A DNA stretch of 64,000 nt from Hyposmocoma kahamanoa (GCF_003589595.1 NW_020653852.1:4749615-4813614), one strand, 5' to 3'. Shown: positions 33,233 to 46,139, numbered from the stretch's first letter. Numbers and translations are program-made. The notes: generated from the letters alone by a model not told the origin.

Positions 33233-33486
33233 TAAAATCGCTCATATTTGTTTTTTCAATCAATGGTTTGCTTGAGGAAGCAACGTTTCGAGCTCTTTAC
33301 GACTGACTGTATTAGCTTGATACTGTTTCGGATTTTTTTTTACAAGTTAAATTTAAATTCTCTTCCGTTTCTTTCTTTCTGAATTTGTCACTGCATCCGT
33401 ATCTATTTAAAATTTAAAACCCCCGATATAAAACAGCGTACTCCATAAATAAAGTCACCATGTACAAGCCAATAACACACTGATAA

Positions 33487-33570
33487 AACTATAGGCACAT
33501 GGGACTTGTCCACTTTATGCCTTAAGGTGACGGGCGCAATGGCAGCGCCCCTCAAATCTTAGCGATTTAT
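33487..33570 (+). repeat. Family A repeat, copy 8, fragment
   Basis: 'aggcacatgggacttgtcca' to 'tcttagcgatttatag'; internal part only. Confidence 0.65.
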
Positions 33571-33582
33571 AGATTCTACTGT

Positions 33583-33699
33583 AAGTTGTTTAGGATTTGG
33601 GTAGTCCGCAGACGGTCCTGGTTGCAGCGTCAGATCATGGTTACCATATTATTGTAATATGATCGGATTTCCATAGTAAACCAAATTTCAAGTCGGCAG
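33583..33699 (-). repeat. Unclassified repeat, copy 2
   Basis: Inverted counterpart of 9091-9205, for example 'tttccatagtaaaccaaatt' against its complement near 9100-9120. Confidence 0.55.
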
Positions 33700-33864
33700 G
33701 ACTTTTGGGAGTAAAATAAAATAAAGTTTATTTTATTTTCACTTCGGGACGCATACGTACGTCACTCACTCTGCTAGGGCCCATTGAAAACCAGCGTCAC
33801 AGCCTAGTCTTGGTTGTGACTTTAGCTGAATGGGCAAAATACGCCACAGTCGTACACATGCCAG

Positions 33865-34008
33865 TATACTACATAGACAACCACAAATTACACCCGAACT
33901 CATGGCAGAAATAAATGTAGGCCATACAAATATTTCTCCCGGTCCGGCAATCAAACCTGGGACCTCTGCATGGCAGTCCGGCATGGTAACCCTTCGGCCA
34001 CGGAGGCA
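33865..34008 (-). mobile_element. SINE-C, minus strand
   Basis: 'agacaaccacaaattacacc' to 'ggtaacccttcggccacgga'. The complement shows 'tggccgaagggttaccatg' (A box region) and 'aggtttgattgccgg' (B box variant). Confidence 0.7.
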
Positions 34009-34162
34009 TAGTATTACGTAACTTGTTGTTTAAATGTTGTTACGCTGTTTTTTGAGTTATTTCTGTTGTCATTTATATTGGTCTTTTTTTGTGTCTTTTT
34101 ATATGGTGGCATTGCAATGAATGGTGTCTATTCTATTGTTAATCAAATATTAATTAACCCAT

Positions 34163-34486
34163 CGAGTATACAACCAGAAATAGACACGAAATGTCATTTA
34201 ATTTGGTTGAAAACTATCCTGCCATATCATTACTGTGACAACTGCGCGAATTCGAAACAAAATTACATATTCAATATTTAACCACCGAATGGAACAGCCC
34301 TCATTATTAAAGATGTTATCTTTATTACACAGGTCAGTTGTTGGTGCTGTACTATTTCAGTTTTCTAATTTGTGATTTCAGAGTAAACGAGTGTTGATAT
34401 TTAAAAGTGATATAAGGCCCATTCGCCTAATGACTTGCCAGGGATAGATGGCCCATATTTCGTCTCTATTTTTGGTTATATACTCA
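34163..34486. mobile_element. Element I, short copy, inverted ends
   Basis: Starts 'cgagtatacaaccagaaata' and ends with the near-complement '.tttttggttatatactc'. The interior 'gctgtactatttcagttttc' and 'gtgatataaggcccattcgc' matches the longer copy at 38404-38925. No coding frame. Target duplication unresolved. Confidence 0.6.
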
Positions 34487-34804
34487 ACGCTTATACACTA
34501 ACCGGTAAAAGATCTAATGATTTGTAAACAACTCCCGATTAAAATAAGTTCAGTTCGAAATCAGTTCAAACAAATGGGATCTACTATGCCACAGACGTAT
34601 AGACAGATATAGCTACACAGACAATGGCTTCAAACTTTTAATATAATTTATTGGGGGTAAAAAACAATTAAGCCACGCGCGAAAAGACACTCAAACTAAA
34701 GACAACGATAGATAAACTTATCGATAAATTTATTTCGATATAACGTAATCTTAACCAATAGAAGGAAAACAAATGTAAATAAAGCTATTATGGCATCTGT
34801 AGCT

Positions 34805-35079
34805 GTAGAGCTCCTAGTGAAAGAGGTCGTCCAGGGAAGTACTATTACCTATTTCTGCCGCCAAGCAGTAATGTTAGCATGACTGCGTTCCAGTTTTAAA
34901 GGGTAAGGGTGCTGGCGAAATTACCGGCACATGAGAATTGTCAACTTACGTCTCAGGGTGACGGGCGCAGTGGCAGTGCCCCTAAGATCTTTGCGATTGA
35001 CTGCAACTGTTATGGACAGGCGATCGTTTACTACTAGGCGCACAACTTGTTCGTCCCGTCACTTGATATTATAAAAAAA
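34805..35079 (+). repeat. Family A repeat, copy 9, near full length
   Basis: From 'gtagagctcctagtgaaaga' to 'cacttgatattataaaaaaa'; the A-rich end is well preserved. Confidence 0.8.
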
Positions 35080-35465
35080 GTATTAAAATAAGCACCTATA
35101 GAAGAAGAGAAGAGAGCACATGTAGAAGAGAATCTATTTTATACAATCTTCATCGTAAAGCTTTTAACATTTAAATATTAGAACCTAATGTGTAATAGCG
35201 ATGCTTAAACTAAGTAAATGTGTACCTGTAAGCATATTTTTGTACAATTTTCTTTATATTACAACTTAAAAACAGATTTTGTATATTTAACTATAAAATA
35301 ATTAGTAGTTACAATTTAATTGTTACATAAAAATTATTATGAAATAACTTCCAACAAGCCCTCTGTTTCATTGTAAGTTTTAATCGTAAACCAGAATTTA
35401 ACGGTCTTAGAAACCGACTTGTTGTAAAGAACTTGCTTAAAACTACAGTGTGTTCGACAGTAAAT
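35080..35465. other. No recognised gene
   Basis: AT-rich, unassigned sequence. Confidence 0.4.
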
Positions 35466-35765
35466 TTGTGAAGTCCGCTGGTTCGTTCCGTGTCTTAGTT
35501 GGCATAGCGTCTGGCACGGTTTGCTCGAAGACGTCGTATCCGAATCAAGCCGTATCGAAGGAATCTTTTTTAAGTATACGATCTTTGTATTAATAATTAT
35601 AACAGACTAGTGGAGCAATTTCAGAAGAAATTATTGTTTTATTTTCATATATTTGTGAAGAAAATAAATAAAATTTATTATTGTTACTATACCATTTTCT
35701 AGAATCTACGATTGATCGCTATTACGTGTTGACAGGGCTCTCAAAGGCTGACAACGCATAGGCAG
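35466..35765 (+). mobile_element. SINE-D with extended 3' region, copy 2
   Basis: A box 'gtgtcttagttggcatagcg', degraded B box 'gtatccgaatcaagc', SINE-D body, then the same 120-bp extension as at 23436-23555 ('ctagaatctacgattgatcg', 'gggctctcaaaggctgacaa'). Confidence 0.7.
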
Positions 35766-36419
35766 CTCATCTGATGTTGCAAATGTCCATGGGCGACAAT
35801 GACCACCTCCTATCAAGTGGCTCGTCTGCTCATTTGCCTCCATCTTTACATAAAAAATAAAAATTCTTCTATCCTATTCTACTCCACACTATGCCCATTT
35901 GATATAAGTTCCCAGAAAACTTTACGTCAGAATCATATGAACGTAAAAATCCCTGGAATGCGGTAAGTGCAGATTTGTGAAGTTTCTGCAGTAGTTTCTG
36001 AAAAGTGATTTATTCTAATGGAACTTATAAAACCTGCAGCATGGTGGCGCGTTGCAGTGAATCATGTTTGACATTTCATATACAACCAAAGCCGTTAACT
36101 TGCGGGTAATTTTATGCATGTGGTGGTCTTCCATTAAGAAGGCCACGTTAAATAATTTCAAAAGTCAGCCTTTGGTGATGATGATTTCATGCAAAGTTTT
36201 TCTTTCCTAACTCGTGACCTTTTCATATGGAATTCCTATTAATAACAGAAATATATAACTAACACGAGTCTAATTATTATGGACTGTGTTGTCTGAACTA
36301 TAAAAACAATAATCGTGTGCCAGACAACCACTTAAATTGCCTGGTTTCAAAGTAAACTCAAATGCAAACCAGAGTAACGAAATTCACTCCAGGGCATTAC
36401 CCGGGACGAATTTAGACAA
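35766..36419. other. No recognised gene
   Basis: Unassigned sequence, with short frames only. Confidence 0.4.
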
Positions 36420-36500
36420 ATTCATTCCTCAAATTGGTTCTACCGGGAATCGAACCCGCGACCTCCGCATCCAGCGCACACAGTGCAAACCGTTGGGCAA
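36420..36500 (-). mobile_element. tRNA-like SINE remnant
   Basis: The minus strand reads 'tcgcgggttcgattcccggt', a perfect B box/T-arm, preceded by 'gcccaacggtttgcactg'. It is related to the duplicated units at 647-866. Not a functional tRNA: there is no acceptor pairing. Confidence 0.6.
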
Positions 36501-36578
36501 CTAAGATGGTTAGCAAATGAATTAATTTGGATTTATTAATAGGAAGCCCGTGTTGAGGTTCCGCATTGTGTATTTTTA

Positions 36579-36990
36579 ACCGACTTCAAAAAAAGGAGGA
36601 GGTTCTCAATTCGACTGAATGTTTTTTTTGTATGTATGTTAAGCGACAATTCCGGTATTTGTGAACCGATTTTCATGATTCTTTTTTTGTTGGAAAGAGG
36701 GTAAATTTTGAAGAAAATCATCCACCTCTAAGGGTCACGCATGAACATTCATTTTTATAAATAGCGCCGAAATGTTACTTAAGGAGCAATTATTTTAATG
36801 GTTGGTTTTGCTATTCTCCAATTCAAGGCGTTTTTCTCTCTCAATATACTTTGAGTAGTGAGAACCGATTTTTATTATTTCCCGTTTCAAGTCCTGTATA
36901 TGCGAAGTAGGGGATATTTCAATAAAACTTGGCAAATAGATGCAATTCCACGTACTTTTGAGGTTGGTTTTTTTAGTACTCTGTACTGAG
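36579..36990 (+). repeat. Family B repeat, copy 4
   Basis: Full set of landmarks with small deletions (about 25 bp missing after 'ggaaagagggta'). Confidence 0.8.
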
Positions 36991-37673
36991 ATTATAAGAG
37001 TACTGTTTTGAGTTTTTGCTACATTGTAATAAGCACAAGTTAAGTCTACCTCAGCTCGAATGCAAAATTTTCCCGTACAAATACGGTTCATTTACTTTTT
37101 TTTTGCTTGGATCAAGCGGCAGGGGAGGGCCACTTTCTTTCAGAATTTATTTTATTTACAAACGAAATTAAAACCATTTGAAAAATGTATATTACGTGTT
37201 CTGTTTAGTTCAATAATTGATAAAAAAAACATTAGTAGTGTAACATTTCGAGGTAGGTAAGTTTTTTTGTATCGTGAAAACACCGTATAGTAATCAGTGT
37301 ATAACCTCAATTTTACTATATAATTTTTCCAAAGTGATTCATTCAACACTTTCACTGTTATCTGGAACTAAATCCATTTGAGGCTGTATAGACTCTTAGG
37401 CAGGAAACTTACATAACTGTTGGAGCTGTATTTGACCATTAAACATTCGTCGGAGAGATAAAGTGTTCATGTCGCCACAAAAACGATTTTAAAAGAAATG
37501 GAATACTTCGTTACGAGTCTACAATAATCCGTAATAATTGTAGTTAAGCAAGGGAAATGTTTTTTTAAACGAACAGTGCTCGCTTTTTGAAATATAAATT
37601 ACTTTGGCGTAATTTTATGTTTAACCGAGTCCAAAGAATGGGACATTAGCTTCATTCTTTTCTTCATTCTTTA
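36991..37673. other. No recognised gene
   Basis: AT-rich, unassigned sequence. Confidence 0.4.
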
Positions 37674-37804
37674 ACTACCGCCGTAGCCGAACAGTTATCA
37701 CGCTGGTCTGACACGCAGAGGTCATGGGTTCATTTCCCGGGCCGGGAGAAATATTTGTATAGCCTGCATTTATTTTCTCTGTTGAGTTTGGGTGTAATTT
37801 GTGG
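37674..37804 (+). mobile_element. SINE-C, plus strand, 5' half
   Basis: 'cgtagccgaacagttatcac' (A-box region), 'tgggttcatttcccggg' (B box) and 'gagtttgggtgtaatttgtg', then a short 'ggttggtgggttggggg' expansion where the copy ends. Confidence 0.7.
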
Positions 37805-37829
37805 GTTGGTTGGTGGGTTGGGGGTAATT

Positions 37830-38190
37830 TTACACAAATTTAGCAGCGCGGTTTGTATGTGCGCACACCCGCTAAGGCGCGCACATCGCACGCGCTATTA
37901 GCCCCCTTTATACAGTCACTCTATCGCGCGTGATGAAAGCCTGCACGCGCAATCTTGCAAGATTACCTGTTTGAATATTTTTAAGCTAACGTTCTTTCGC
38001 GCGCGTTCGCTTATGTTAGTTCTTGTTACAACGAAAAGAGTGTCCGTGTAACGGCTAATAGCGCAGGATAGACCGCGTGAAACTGGCGCGGGTTGAAGTG
38101 CGCGACTGTAGAGCGCAGGCCGCGGTCTTTCCATTTTCCTTCCAAACGTCTTTGCACGCGCGTTCAATCGCGCACGACTTGACGTGTTTA
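37830..38190. repeat. CpG-rich island, probable MITE remnant
   Basis: Many gcgcg words. 'gcgctattagcc' (37892-37903) and 'ggctaatagcgc' (38053-38064) are inverted, so part of the island can fold back. Overlapping frames on both strands reflect composition. Confidence 0.4.
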
Positions 38191-38403
38191 TTATCGTACT
38201 TACGATCGTTTAAACAACAATACTACAAATCCAGAATTGTTCAGCAATTCATTTCTTTTTCATAATCATACTCCTATAATCGAGATGCTAATCCGCGGTG
38301 CTGATATCAATATTAACTACTGCCAAATGACCATGGTTATTTCCATATAGTAAGAGAATAATGTGTTGAATACCGTATTCGAATTATGTTTATGAGTATG
38401 CGT

Positions 38404-38925
38404 CGAGTATATAACCAGAAATATAGACATGTCATTTAATTTGTTTGAAAATTATTCTGCTAATTCATTACGATGACAACTCCGATTAGCCAGCCCGAAT
38501 TCGAAACAATTGACGGGTGTCATCAATTGTTTCACTTTAAATCGACTAGTTTAACTTAAGCTTTGCTATAATGGAAAAAAATTGAAAAATTACGTATTTA
38601 ATATTTACATATTTAATATATTACCGATGAAATGTGATTTCGTTTGTTTTGTAAGTAAATGTTTTGCTGTTTTTCCCACACTACCGAATGAACAGCCCCC
38701 ATTGTTAGAGATATTATCTTTATTACAATAAATACCGAATATTTTTGGAATAAACAGAGACGTACACACAGGGCAGTTGTTTGCGCTGTACTATTTCAGC
38801 TTTCTAATTTGAGATTTCAGCGCAAACGAGAGTTGATATTTAAAAGTGATATAAGGCCCATTTGCCGGATGAGCCGCCAGGGTTGAATAGCCCTTATTTC
38901 GTCTTTATTTCTGGTTATATACTCG
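38404..38925. mobile_element. Element I, long copy, inverted ends
   Basis: cgagtatataaccagaaata at the left and the near-exact complement 'atttctggttatatactcg' at the right. About 200 bp longer than the copy at 34163-34486. The extra part (about 38505-38685) includes 'caattgacgggtgtcatcaa' and two runs of 'atttaatattta'. No coding frame. Confidence 0.65.
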
Positions 38926-39401
38926 ATGTCTCTATGTATGTACCTCTACTCGTACAACTAAAGTAATAGTGATACAATCCAACGCTCTGGACGACACGCT
39001 AGAATAGGATCACTTGTTTTATTATGCTATGCTATATTATTTTTATTAAAAAGTTAATAAATAAACCTGTTTTGACGAATGACTTGTTGACTAAATCGAG
39101 TTGATTTCATGGTTTCTCACTAAAGATTAGACAATGTAAAAACATGAATTTAAAAAAATCACAATATTCTCTTACTGAGAAACTTAATTTAACTAATTCA
39201 AACTTAGAAAATAAACGAAGCGCACGAACATAAAACGTCAATAAGAATATATGTAGGTAGACAAAAATACAAGCGAACATAATATATATATATATATATA
39301 TATATTACTTTATATACGTATACAAATACATACCTTATGTACGTACACATGTACAGACATACACATAGGTACATTATGCATATTTTTTTTAGCCTTTAAA
39401 C
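38926..39401. other. No recognised gene; (TA)n microsatellite
   Basis: (TA)n of about 24 bp at 39282-39305. The last eight bases, ctttaaac (39394-39401), are the left target duplication of MITE-J. Confidence 0.55.
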
Positions 39402-39686
39402 CATTGACTTACAATTATATGGACGTCGGGTCCGTGCTAAAAAGTGTCCGAACTTGTAGGGCGTTAAAGTCGTATACAGAGCGTCATTCACGCTTTAGTC
39501 TTCATTTGTTCGACTGACAGCGAAGCAAGCAAAATTAGACAGTACCGCGATGACATTACAATTTAAATTCAACGGTTTAGCTTTTTCATATTCCTTTACA
39601 TGTCACTACGTTTAAATAGGTTGACTTGGGACATTTTTTCGTGGTTTTTGTATTAGACCCGTCGTCCATTTATGTATAAGTCAATG
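39402..39686. mobile_element. MITE-J copy 1 with exact 8-bp target duplication
   Basis: 285 bp. Left end CATTGACTTACAATTATATG; right end reversed CATTGACTTATACATAAATG, followed on both sides by a 'GGACG.CGGGTC' match. Flanked exactly by CTTTAAAC (39394-39401 and 39687-39694). An 8-bp duplication with CA.. termini fits hAT or P-type elements; the ends alone do not decide. No coding capacity. Confidence 0.8.
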
Positions 39687-39694
39687 CTTTAAAC

Positions 39695-40249
39695 GCTATT
39701 TTTTGGTTGACGTTTAAAGGGATGTAGCCATCTTCACCAAGAACAATCAAGCCACTGAGTATGTGGTGGTAACGCGTCAACTTTGCCAATAGTATATAAG
39801 TATCGAATTTATACATTTTTAAATAAAAAAAATACTAAAAGCGCTTAATGACTTTTATAAAATGTTGACAGCGTCCATTTTCTAGATAAAAACTATCGAT
39901 AAAATAGTATCGACTGTTATTTATGTTGTCAAACATGTGGTTAAATATTAATAGTGGGTACAGAAGGATTATGTTGTTGATAAAACCGTTGTATCAGGTA
40001 CATTAAAGTTTAAAAAAGAACCGTAATAACGGACATGATAAGTCTGGTCCACATTTACCTGACCTCCTACGTAATAGTCAATATAGATTTCGTGATTATA
40101 CGTTAAAAGGTTATTACCAGTTACAAGTTTCTTAACATGGTGTTTTAGTTTTCTTCGGATATTCAACCCGTCACCATGGATAGTGTAACTGCTTTGAAAT
40201 TGAGAAAATAAACTGTCCCAATACGGTAAGCAATCAGAAAAAGCTTTGT
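39695..40249. other. No recognised gene
   Basis: AT-rich, unassigned sequence. Confidence 0.4.
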
Positions 40250-40660
40250 TGACTGCGAGCAGACGAGGGTTTTTTTGTAATGTTAAGCGACGATGTGGCC
40301 GACGATGGGACTTGTTTGCTTAAAAAACGCCTATTCACACTAGCCTTGAATAGCCCCAAATGGTACTTTTCGGGAAACACAGATGCGGTAGAGTATTCCA
40401 TTCCTTTGCCGTACGCATCAGAAAGGAGAAAGCAAAGCGCTTAGTGCGAATAGGTGGTATATCAACGACATAAGCATGGAATGTTCCGGACCTTCTAGTC
40501 GACCGAAGGAGGAACGGTGAGGGTGGAACTAAATTGAAAAGTGGCAGGCACACTTTCCGAAATGTATCCGATAGAAAACTGACAAGCAGGCTACTTTTCT
40601 GCGATGATCGAAATTTTGTAGCCTCGACTCCACGAGAGCATTGTTGTTAATAAGTCTCTG
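40250..40660 (-). pseudogene. Non-LTR retrotransposon reverse transcriptase C-terminus
   Basis: Minus-strand frame(s) encode 'LLVSFLSDTFRKVCLPLF' and 'LVPPSPFLLRSTRRSG', then 'FLMRTAKEWNTLPHLCFP' and a short basic tail. The 'F.PRT...WN.LP..VFP' signature marks the end of many insect LINE polymerases (jockey/R1/CR1-type). The upstream part is frameshifted and the catalytic region is absent. Confidence 0.7.
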
Positions 40661-40728
40661 CTTTTCGCGTCACCGAGTCTAAGGCACCTAACTGGTAATG
40701 GGCAGAGCCGTCCCAAAGGTAGCAGCAG

Positions 40729-40878
40729 CTACCAAATGGTTTACTATAACAAACTTTTGTTGTCATGGAACTATCAAATTATTTACTATAACAAATTTTT
40801 GTTGTCGTGTAACTACAAAATGATGTCCTACATACATTTTTTATTGTCATGGATCTACAAAATGATATGACTACGAGG
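40729..40878. repeat. 42-bp tandem repeat, 3.6 units
   Basis: Units 40729-40770, 40771-40812, 40813-40854 and a partial one to 40878 share 'ctac.aaatg' at the start and 'ttgttgtcatgga' at the end. Divergence increases along the array. Confidence 0.75.
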
Positions 40879-43800
40879 AGAGGACGGTATGGTAAAAAGC
40901 AAAACTACAAAAGCGACATTTACGACAAAAACTGAAGGCTCTTTTTCAGACTTCTTAAGTGCCAAAAAAGTGACCTGATTACTACGAGCACGTCGTCATG
41001 AAAGAGGCAATATCTATCAAAGCCACTCAAGGCGACTCTAAGGACTTCAATTGTTCGCTACAGTAAAAAGTCTAAAATATGTATTGTAGAGTATAGTCCA
41101 TAGATTTTAAGCCCCAACTACCATCACTATTGATAAATGATATAAATTATAAAAAATATCCCCAAAAATATATACGCGCAATCAACAATAATAAAGGATA
41201 TAAAGGAATTGAAAAAAAATAATTTGCTAATATTTGAACAACTAAGGTTTTAAGACAATCAAGTTACGGATTTGCCATTTGTTTCGTAATAATTGAATGT
41301 TATTAATCACACTGTCTCATAGTACGAAAGATGTTACCAAAGTTGTCAACACTATATTCTGAATATAATCATCAATTCCATATTATTAGATCATATCGTA
41401 TGTCAGTTAAACCACGTTATTAGTAATAACAATACTTCAGAATGGAATTGGTTTCATGGTTACTATTACATCTCGGTTGGTTTCTCGCGCGTCCTAAAGA
41501 CACACAAGTTGTCCGAAGTGATATAAATAAAAATACTATATTTTTACAAAATATTTTTAAATTTTTAAATTGCATTAAATCTTTACAATTTTTTTATAAA
41601 ATTTCGTTTTTTTCAATTGTGGATGAATACACAGCTGCACGATAGAGTCACCGTGTGTGTGGATTAAATCAAGCGAGTATTAATATTCGAATGAATAGTA
41701 AAAATGATGAAAGAACAAACGATGAGATGGTGAACACAAAATGACACAATTGTTGAAAAGAACTGCCACAATGCAACAAAATACACTTCCGGACACATCG
41801 TTAGAGCCACTTTGCATTTTCAATGCCTATCAAATATCCTATACCTCTCTGCGTTCAGGTTTCAATACGAGCACTTGCATCAAACAACAACTTTGCAACT
41901 TTGCATAACAAATAACTATTATATTTCAGCCCTTTAAAAATAAATAATAAATATATAAAGGTTTTGATTAACTAAATGACAATGCTGTAAAGAAGTTTAA
42001 ATAATCTACTACAACTCGCTGTTTACAGATAAAAACGAGAAACTGATGAGTTACGTCACTGAATGTTACAAAAGTACCACAACCAGGTATAACTTTGTTT
42101 GTTTCCTTATGGAATGTGGATAAAACTATTAAGCTCGTATTTACCCGTGGTCATCCATAGAATTACGGGATAATTCGCTTTGTTACAACCTTATTTAGCT
42201 TTACATAACCTTATTTATTATTTAGCTTCAAGAAAAACAATTTTATTGTTTTAAGGGCCTTTTTGTGGTTCACCTTGAGTTAATATTGATTTTTCGTTAC
42301 CCGAATCTATTGTTTTAAGTAGGTACACAAGTTTATGACACGAGCATAGTACCGTCGTTCTTCTTATTGTATTGATAGCATATAATGTACTGTTGTGACC
42401 CAGAACTCAGTAGCCGCTAATAAATCTCCAAGCGTATAGGTGTTAGAGCACGCAGGGCTCAAAATGAGAACACGCACCGCACTAACAATCCAGGTTAGTA
42501 ACTAACACAATTGTCCTTACACCGACCAACCTAAATCCGAACCCTGTTTAAAGACTTCCAGATTGACCATGGCAATTCTTGTCCAGGAGGAAGTCACTCT
42601 AAGGGCAAGGCAAAGAAATACAGAAAAAAAGGATTTCTACTAATAAGAAAGAGCAATTTCTCAAAATATTTGCTAATTCTAAAAAAAAAATTATTAAAAG
42701 TAATAAAATATTGTCATTGCAAAAATACTGCTTATCTTTTTCTAATACAATTTTACTGTTAACTTTATTCTAACTTTTAGATAAGTACGTTCACTTCAAG
42801 ATTTTATTTCATTTCTAATCAATTAATTGGACATTACTTACATCAAGAAATTTTTACCTCTTACATCAAATTTAAATAATCTTAAATGAATTCAAAATTT
42901 CTTGGGTGTATTTTAAGAAAATATATTTTTAAGCAAAAAAGAAGTAGTTTGCTATTCAGATTAATATTCTACATTCTAGAGTATATTTTTAAAGCAACAT
43001 TTCGTTGCGTTTTCATAGTCAATGTTGTCGTGACATGTCGCCGGAGGCGCACGCGGTAACAATTACTTTTACTTGTGCTAGTAATCATAACAGTCATTTA
43101 TCCAAACAAACAATACGTAGTATCTCTAGTTTATTAGGGTGTCATTTGTAATCATAATTTAAGAAATTTGGTTTCAACATGAAATCAAACTACACTTGTG
43201 ACAAGCACAACTTTAACATGCAATTAGTTCCATCACGCCACTGCTAGATGGCATTAGTTGTACTCTGAAACGCGCAATCGTTTTGTTAACTTCAATAGTA
43301 TAAGACATCTCATATATTTTGAATTGTTAGTGCTTTCTGCCGCTTTAGCAATTGTACGGTACTGAATGGTACTTAAGTATATGACAAGATTCCGTCCTAT
43401 TTCTGCCACTTTAAGCTTTGGCACTGAACTGATGAACTGTGTGCGCTTTCACGCCAGTGAGACATATTGTTGGGTCCATAACCCTGTAAATTTACCCTTT
43501 TTGATATTAGAATTAGAACAGATAAATATCCAGTCAAATAATTAAGTACATCCCAACTTTTCATACTTGTTTTTCAAGTCAAAATCGGACATTTATAATA
43601 ACTATTAAATATTTTGTTGAATCTAGAGTGGCTTTGTGACTTGAAGTAAATTAATTTGCTCTTTGATGAAATATTTCCGTCTTATAATTAAAATACACTT
43701 TTGAGACATTTTTTTACTATTATCAAGTAATTATTCTCTAGCGTCTACAGGGAGAGGATCGTTTTGTTGGATTTAATAAATTTGTCTTCATAAAAAGAAT

Positions 43801-45662
43801 TTTGTCTTTTTCTAAGTAATCTGTTTTTACCGTGTAGATGTTATTCTTTCGCGCCAAAAGGTTGCGACTCGCCTGAACTGGTTCAATACTTAGAGGATCG
43901 ACACATTTGACGAAACTTTTCCAGCTCTGCAGCCTCTGTTGTAGTACTGATACACATTGGGCTTTACAGTTGAAATTCAAAATTAACTCCCTGTCACTAA
44001 AGATAACAACCTGACATCATGTTTACGTATACGTATATACAGGCTGGCCACGTTACAATCTACATGGTACGGACATGCATTTAGCGTATGTTACTTGTGT
44101 TAGTTATCTTACACATGCCTGCTAAGGTAATTCAAATGTGCCAGCTACAGGAATATGTGTATTTTGATTTGCAATTTATGGAATTATACGCCCTTGACCT
44201 TTTTGTTGTTTTAACAGTCAGATTTGCAAAAACACCGATAAATGAATTTATTATATTAACAATATAATCCCTTTATAAGTTAATAAATAAAAAATGCGAT
44301 TGTGTAAGATGGGTTAGTTCGAAATTATGCCAAAAGATGGCGTTGAAGCGTTTTGTGCAAATCTAAAACATGATATTTATTCTCCTCAAGAACCCTGACG
44401 ACCTCATTACTCTCGCCCAAAAGATTACAACCCCCGCCCAGAGTAGAAGAGCCCTCAGTTCTGCGTGTACTTGCCCCTTTATTTTGATTTACCCCTAAAG
44501 CACACCCTTCTCGAGGAAGTATCTAGTAACGTCCTCAACAGTGTCCACCTAGGCACTTTCAGACTACTTAATTTATTATAAATGTTAAGTGCCTTCTGTA
44601 TCATCATCGTAACATCGAATCTTATTTTAGCGTGTGGATTTTATATCTAAAAGTACCAATTAAAGTTAAATAACTTTATTAACTTTTACTACTAATACTA
44701 ATACTACTAATAACTTTTTTTTAACTCTTCCATCTTTTTGCCATGCCTCCTGAATTCCATTACACAACTGTAATAAATACTAAATTAACTTTCTGAAAGA
44801 ATTAAATGTGTAAACTATGAAGTTTAGGCAATAAAAAAGTTTATCAAAGAGAGAAGCCCTTTATTTTTCAACTGAAATATAAAAAATCAGACATCTTTTA
44901 TAGAGGATGTTGCCACATGAAAACAACTTGTAAAACCAATAATTCCGAAGGTCGATAGAATGACACATCTATAAATAAATAATCAGAAGAGTTGTAGGCT
45001 AGTGGAAGAATGAGAAGAAGAAGTACACCCGCATTGGGCCTTTGGGCCAGTGGTGGACAGAGTAGTGCGGATGCTCCGTACAGAACACGTTACGCGTGAA
45101 CTCGGCACAAGCCACCCATGCGTGCATCGGGTGTACTACGTGTCGTAGGCGACTATCTTTCATGAATATCCGCACTAAATTAAATACTCATTAAGGACAC
45201 TGCGGGTTCTATGCATGCGGACAATACTGTAGGCACAGCTATGAAACTAAACTCTCTCTTTAGACGACGCCTGTAACCAGCAATGGGTTTGCTTTTTTTT
45301 AAATATACAAATAAATTTTCCAATTATGAGCATTTAAAATTATTCTATCTGAAATAAAACCGAGGAGAACCTTCCGTGAAACACTCACCAACTACCACTT
45401 CAACTTTTTTTTGCAAATAGGAAAATTTTGTCAAATAGGTAAAAATTAGAAGCGTGGAACGTGTTGACTGATATTTTCAAGTCTTTTTTTAAATAAACAG
45501 GGTTGTTTTTAAAATACTAACAACATTGCATGACCAGATTACTAACATCATATACAAGAAATTTTATTCCATGACTTTTGACAAAACGTAATAAATTTAC
45601 CAAAAACAAACTTTGTTTTCTTATCTTTCTGACACTTTATGGAGCTTTATTTGGTAGCAGGT
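40879..45662. other. Long AT-rich stretch, no recognised gene
   Basis: About 4.8 kb without a domain-bearing frame. Minor items: a short act/ata repeat at 44688-44712 and a weak LINE/SINE-tail-like stretch ('cccgcattgggcctttgggc') at 45028-45047. An 80-codon minus frame at 43738-43980 is not repetitive but is unrecognised. Confidence 0.4.
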
Positions 45663-45948
45663 TTTTTTTACAATACCTAGTGACAGGATGAACGAGTCGA
45701 GCGTCTGGTGGTATGCGACACGCCTATCCATAACAGCTGCAGTGTTACTCAGAGCTTTAAGTCGCAAAGTTCTTATAGGCACTGCCACTGCGCCCGTCAC
45801 CCTGAGACATAAGTTGACAAGTCCCATGTACCTGTAATTTTACCAGCACCCTTACCCTTTAAAACCGGAACGCACTTTAGTGCTTGGCGGCAGAAATAGG
45901 CAAGATAACAGTTTTTCTCTGGACGAACTCTTTCACAAGGAGCTCTAC
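45663..45948 (-). repeat. Family A repeat, copy 10, near full length
   Basis: Complement of the full family, from the T-rich start 'tttttttacaatacctagtg' to 'ctttcacaaggagctctac'. Confidence 0.8.
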
Positions 45949-46139
45949 AAGTTCAAATGTGCAAGCGTCCTCTACGACAACTACCACCCCATTTTGCGTT
46001 TTGCCTGGAGTTATAACCGCTTAGAGGGATTTATGTAAATATTTTTATTTTTTGTACGAATGTAAAATCAAATGAATAATTTATTACCCTATGTAATAGA
46101 TAAACGTTTGGCAAGAACACTGACTGCCAGTATTTTTAT

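Noticed and set aside
32720..33235. Long open frames on both strands across 32720-33235
   Set aside because: They are produced by 400 undetermined bases, not by coding sequence.
36420..36500. tRNA gene suggested by a canonical B box
   Set aside because: A related sequence is tandemly duplicated at 647-866 and no cloverleaf closes; SINE-derived.
40879..45662. CRISPR-like or other spaced repeat array in the long unannotated stretch
   Set aside because: No regularly spaced identical repeats are visible; only short microsatellite-like runs.
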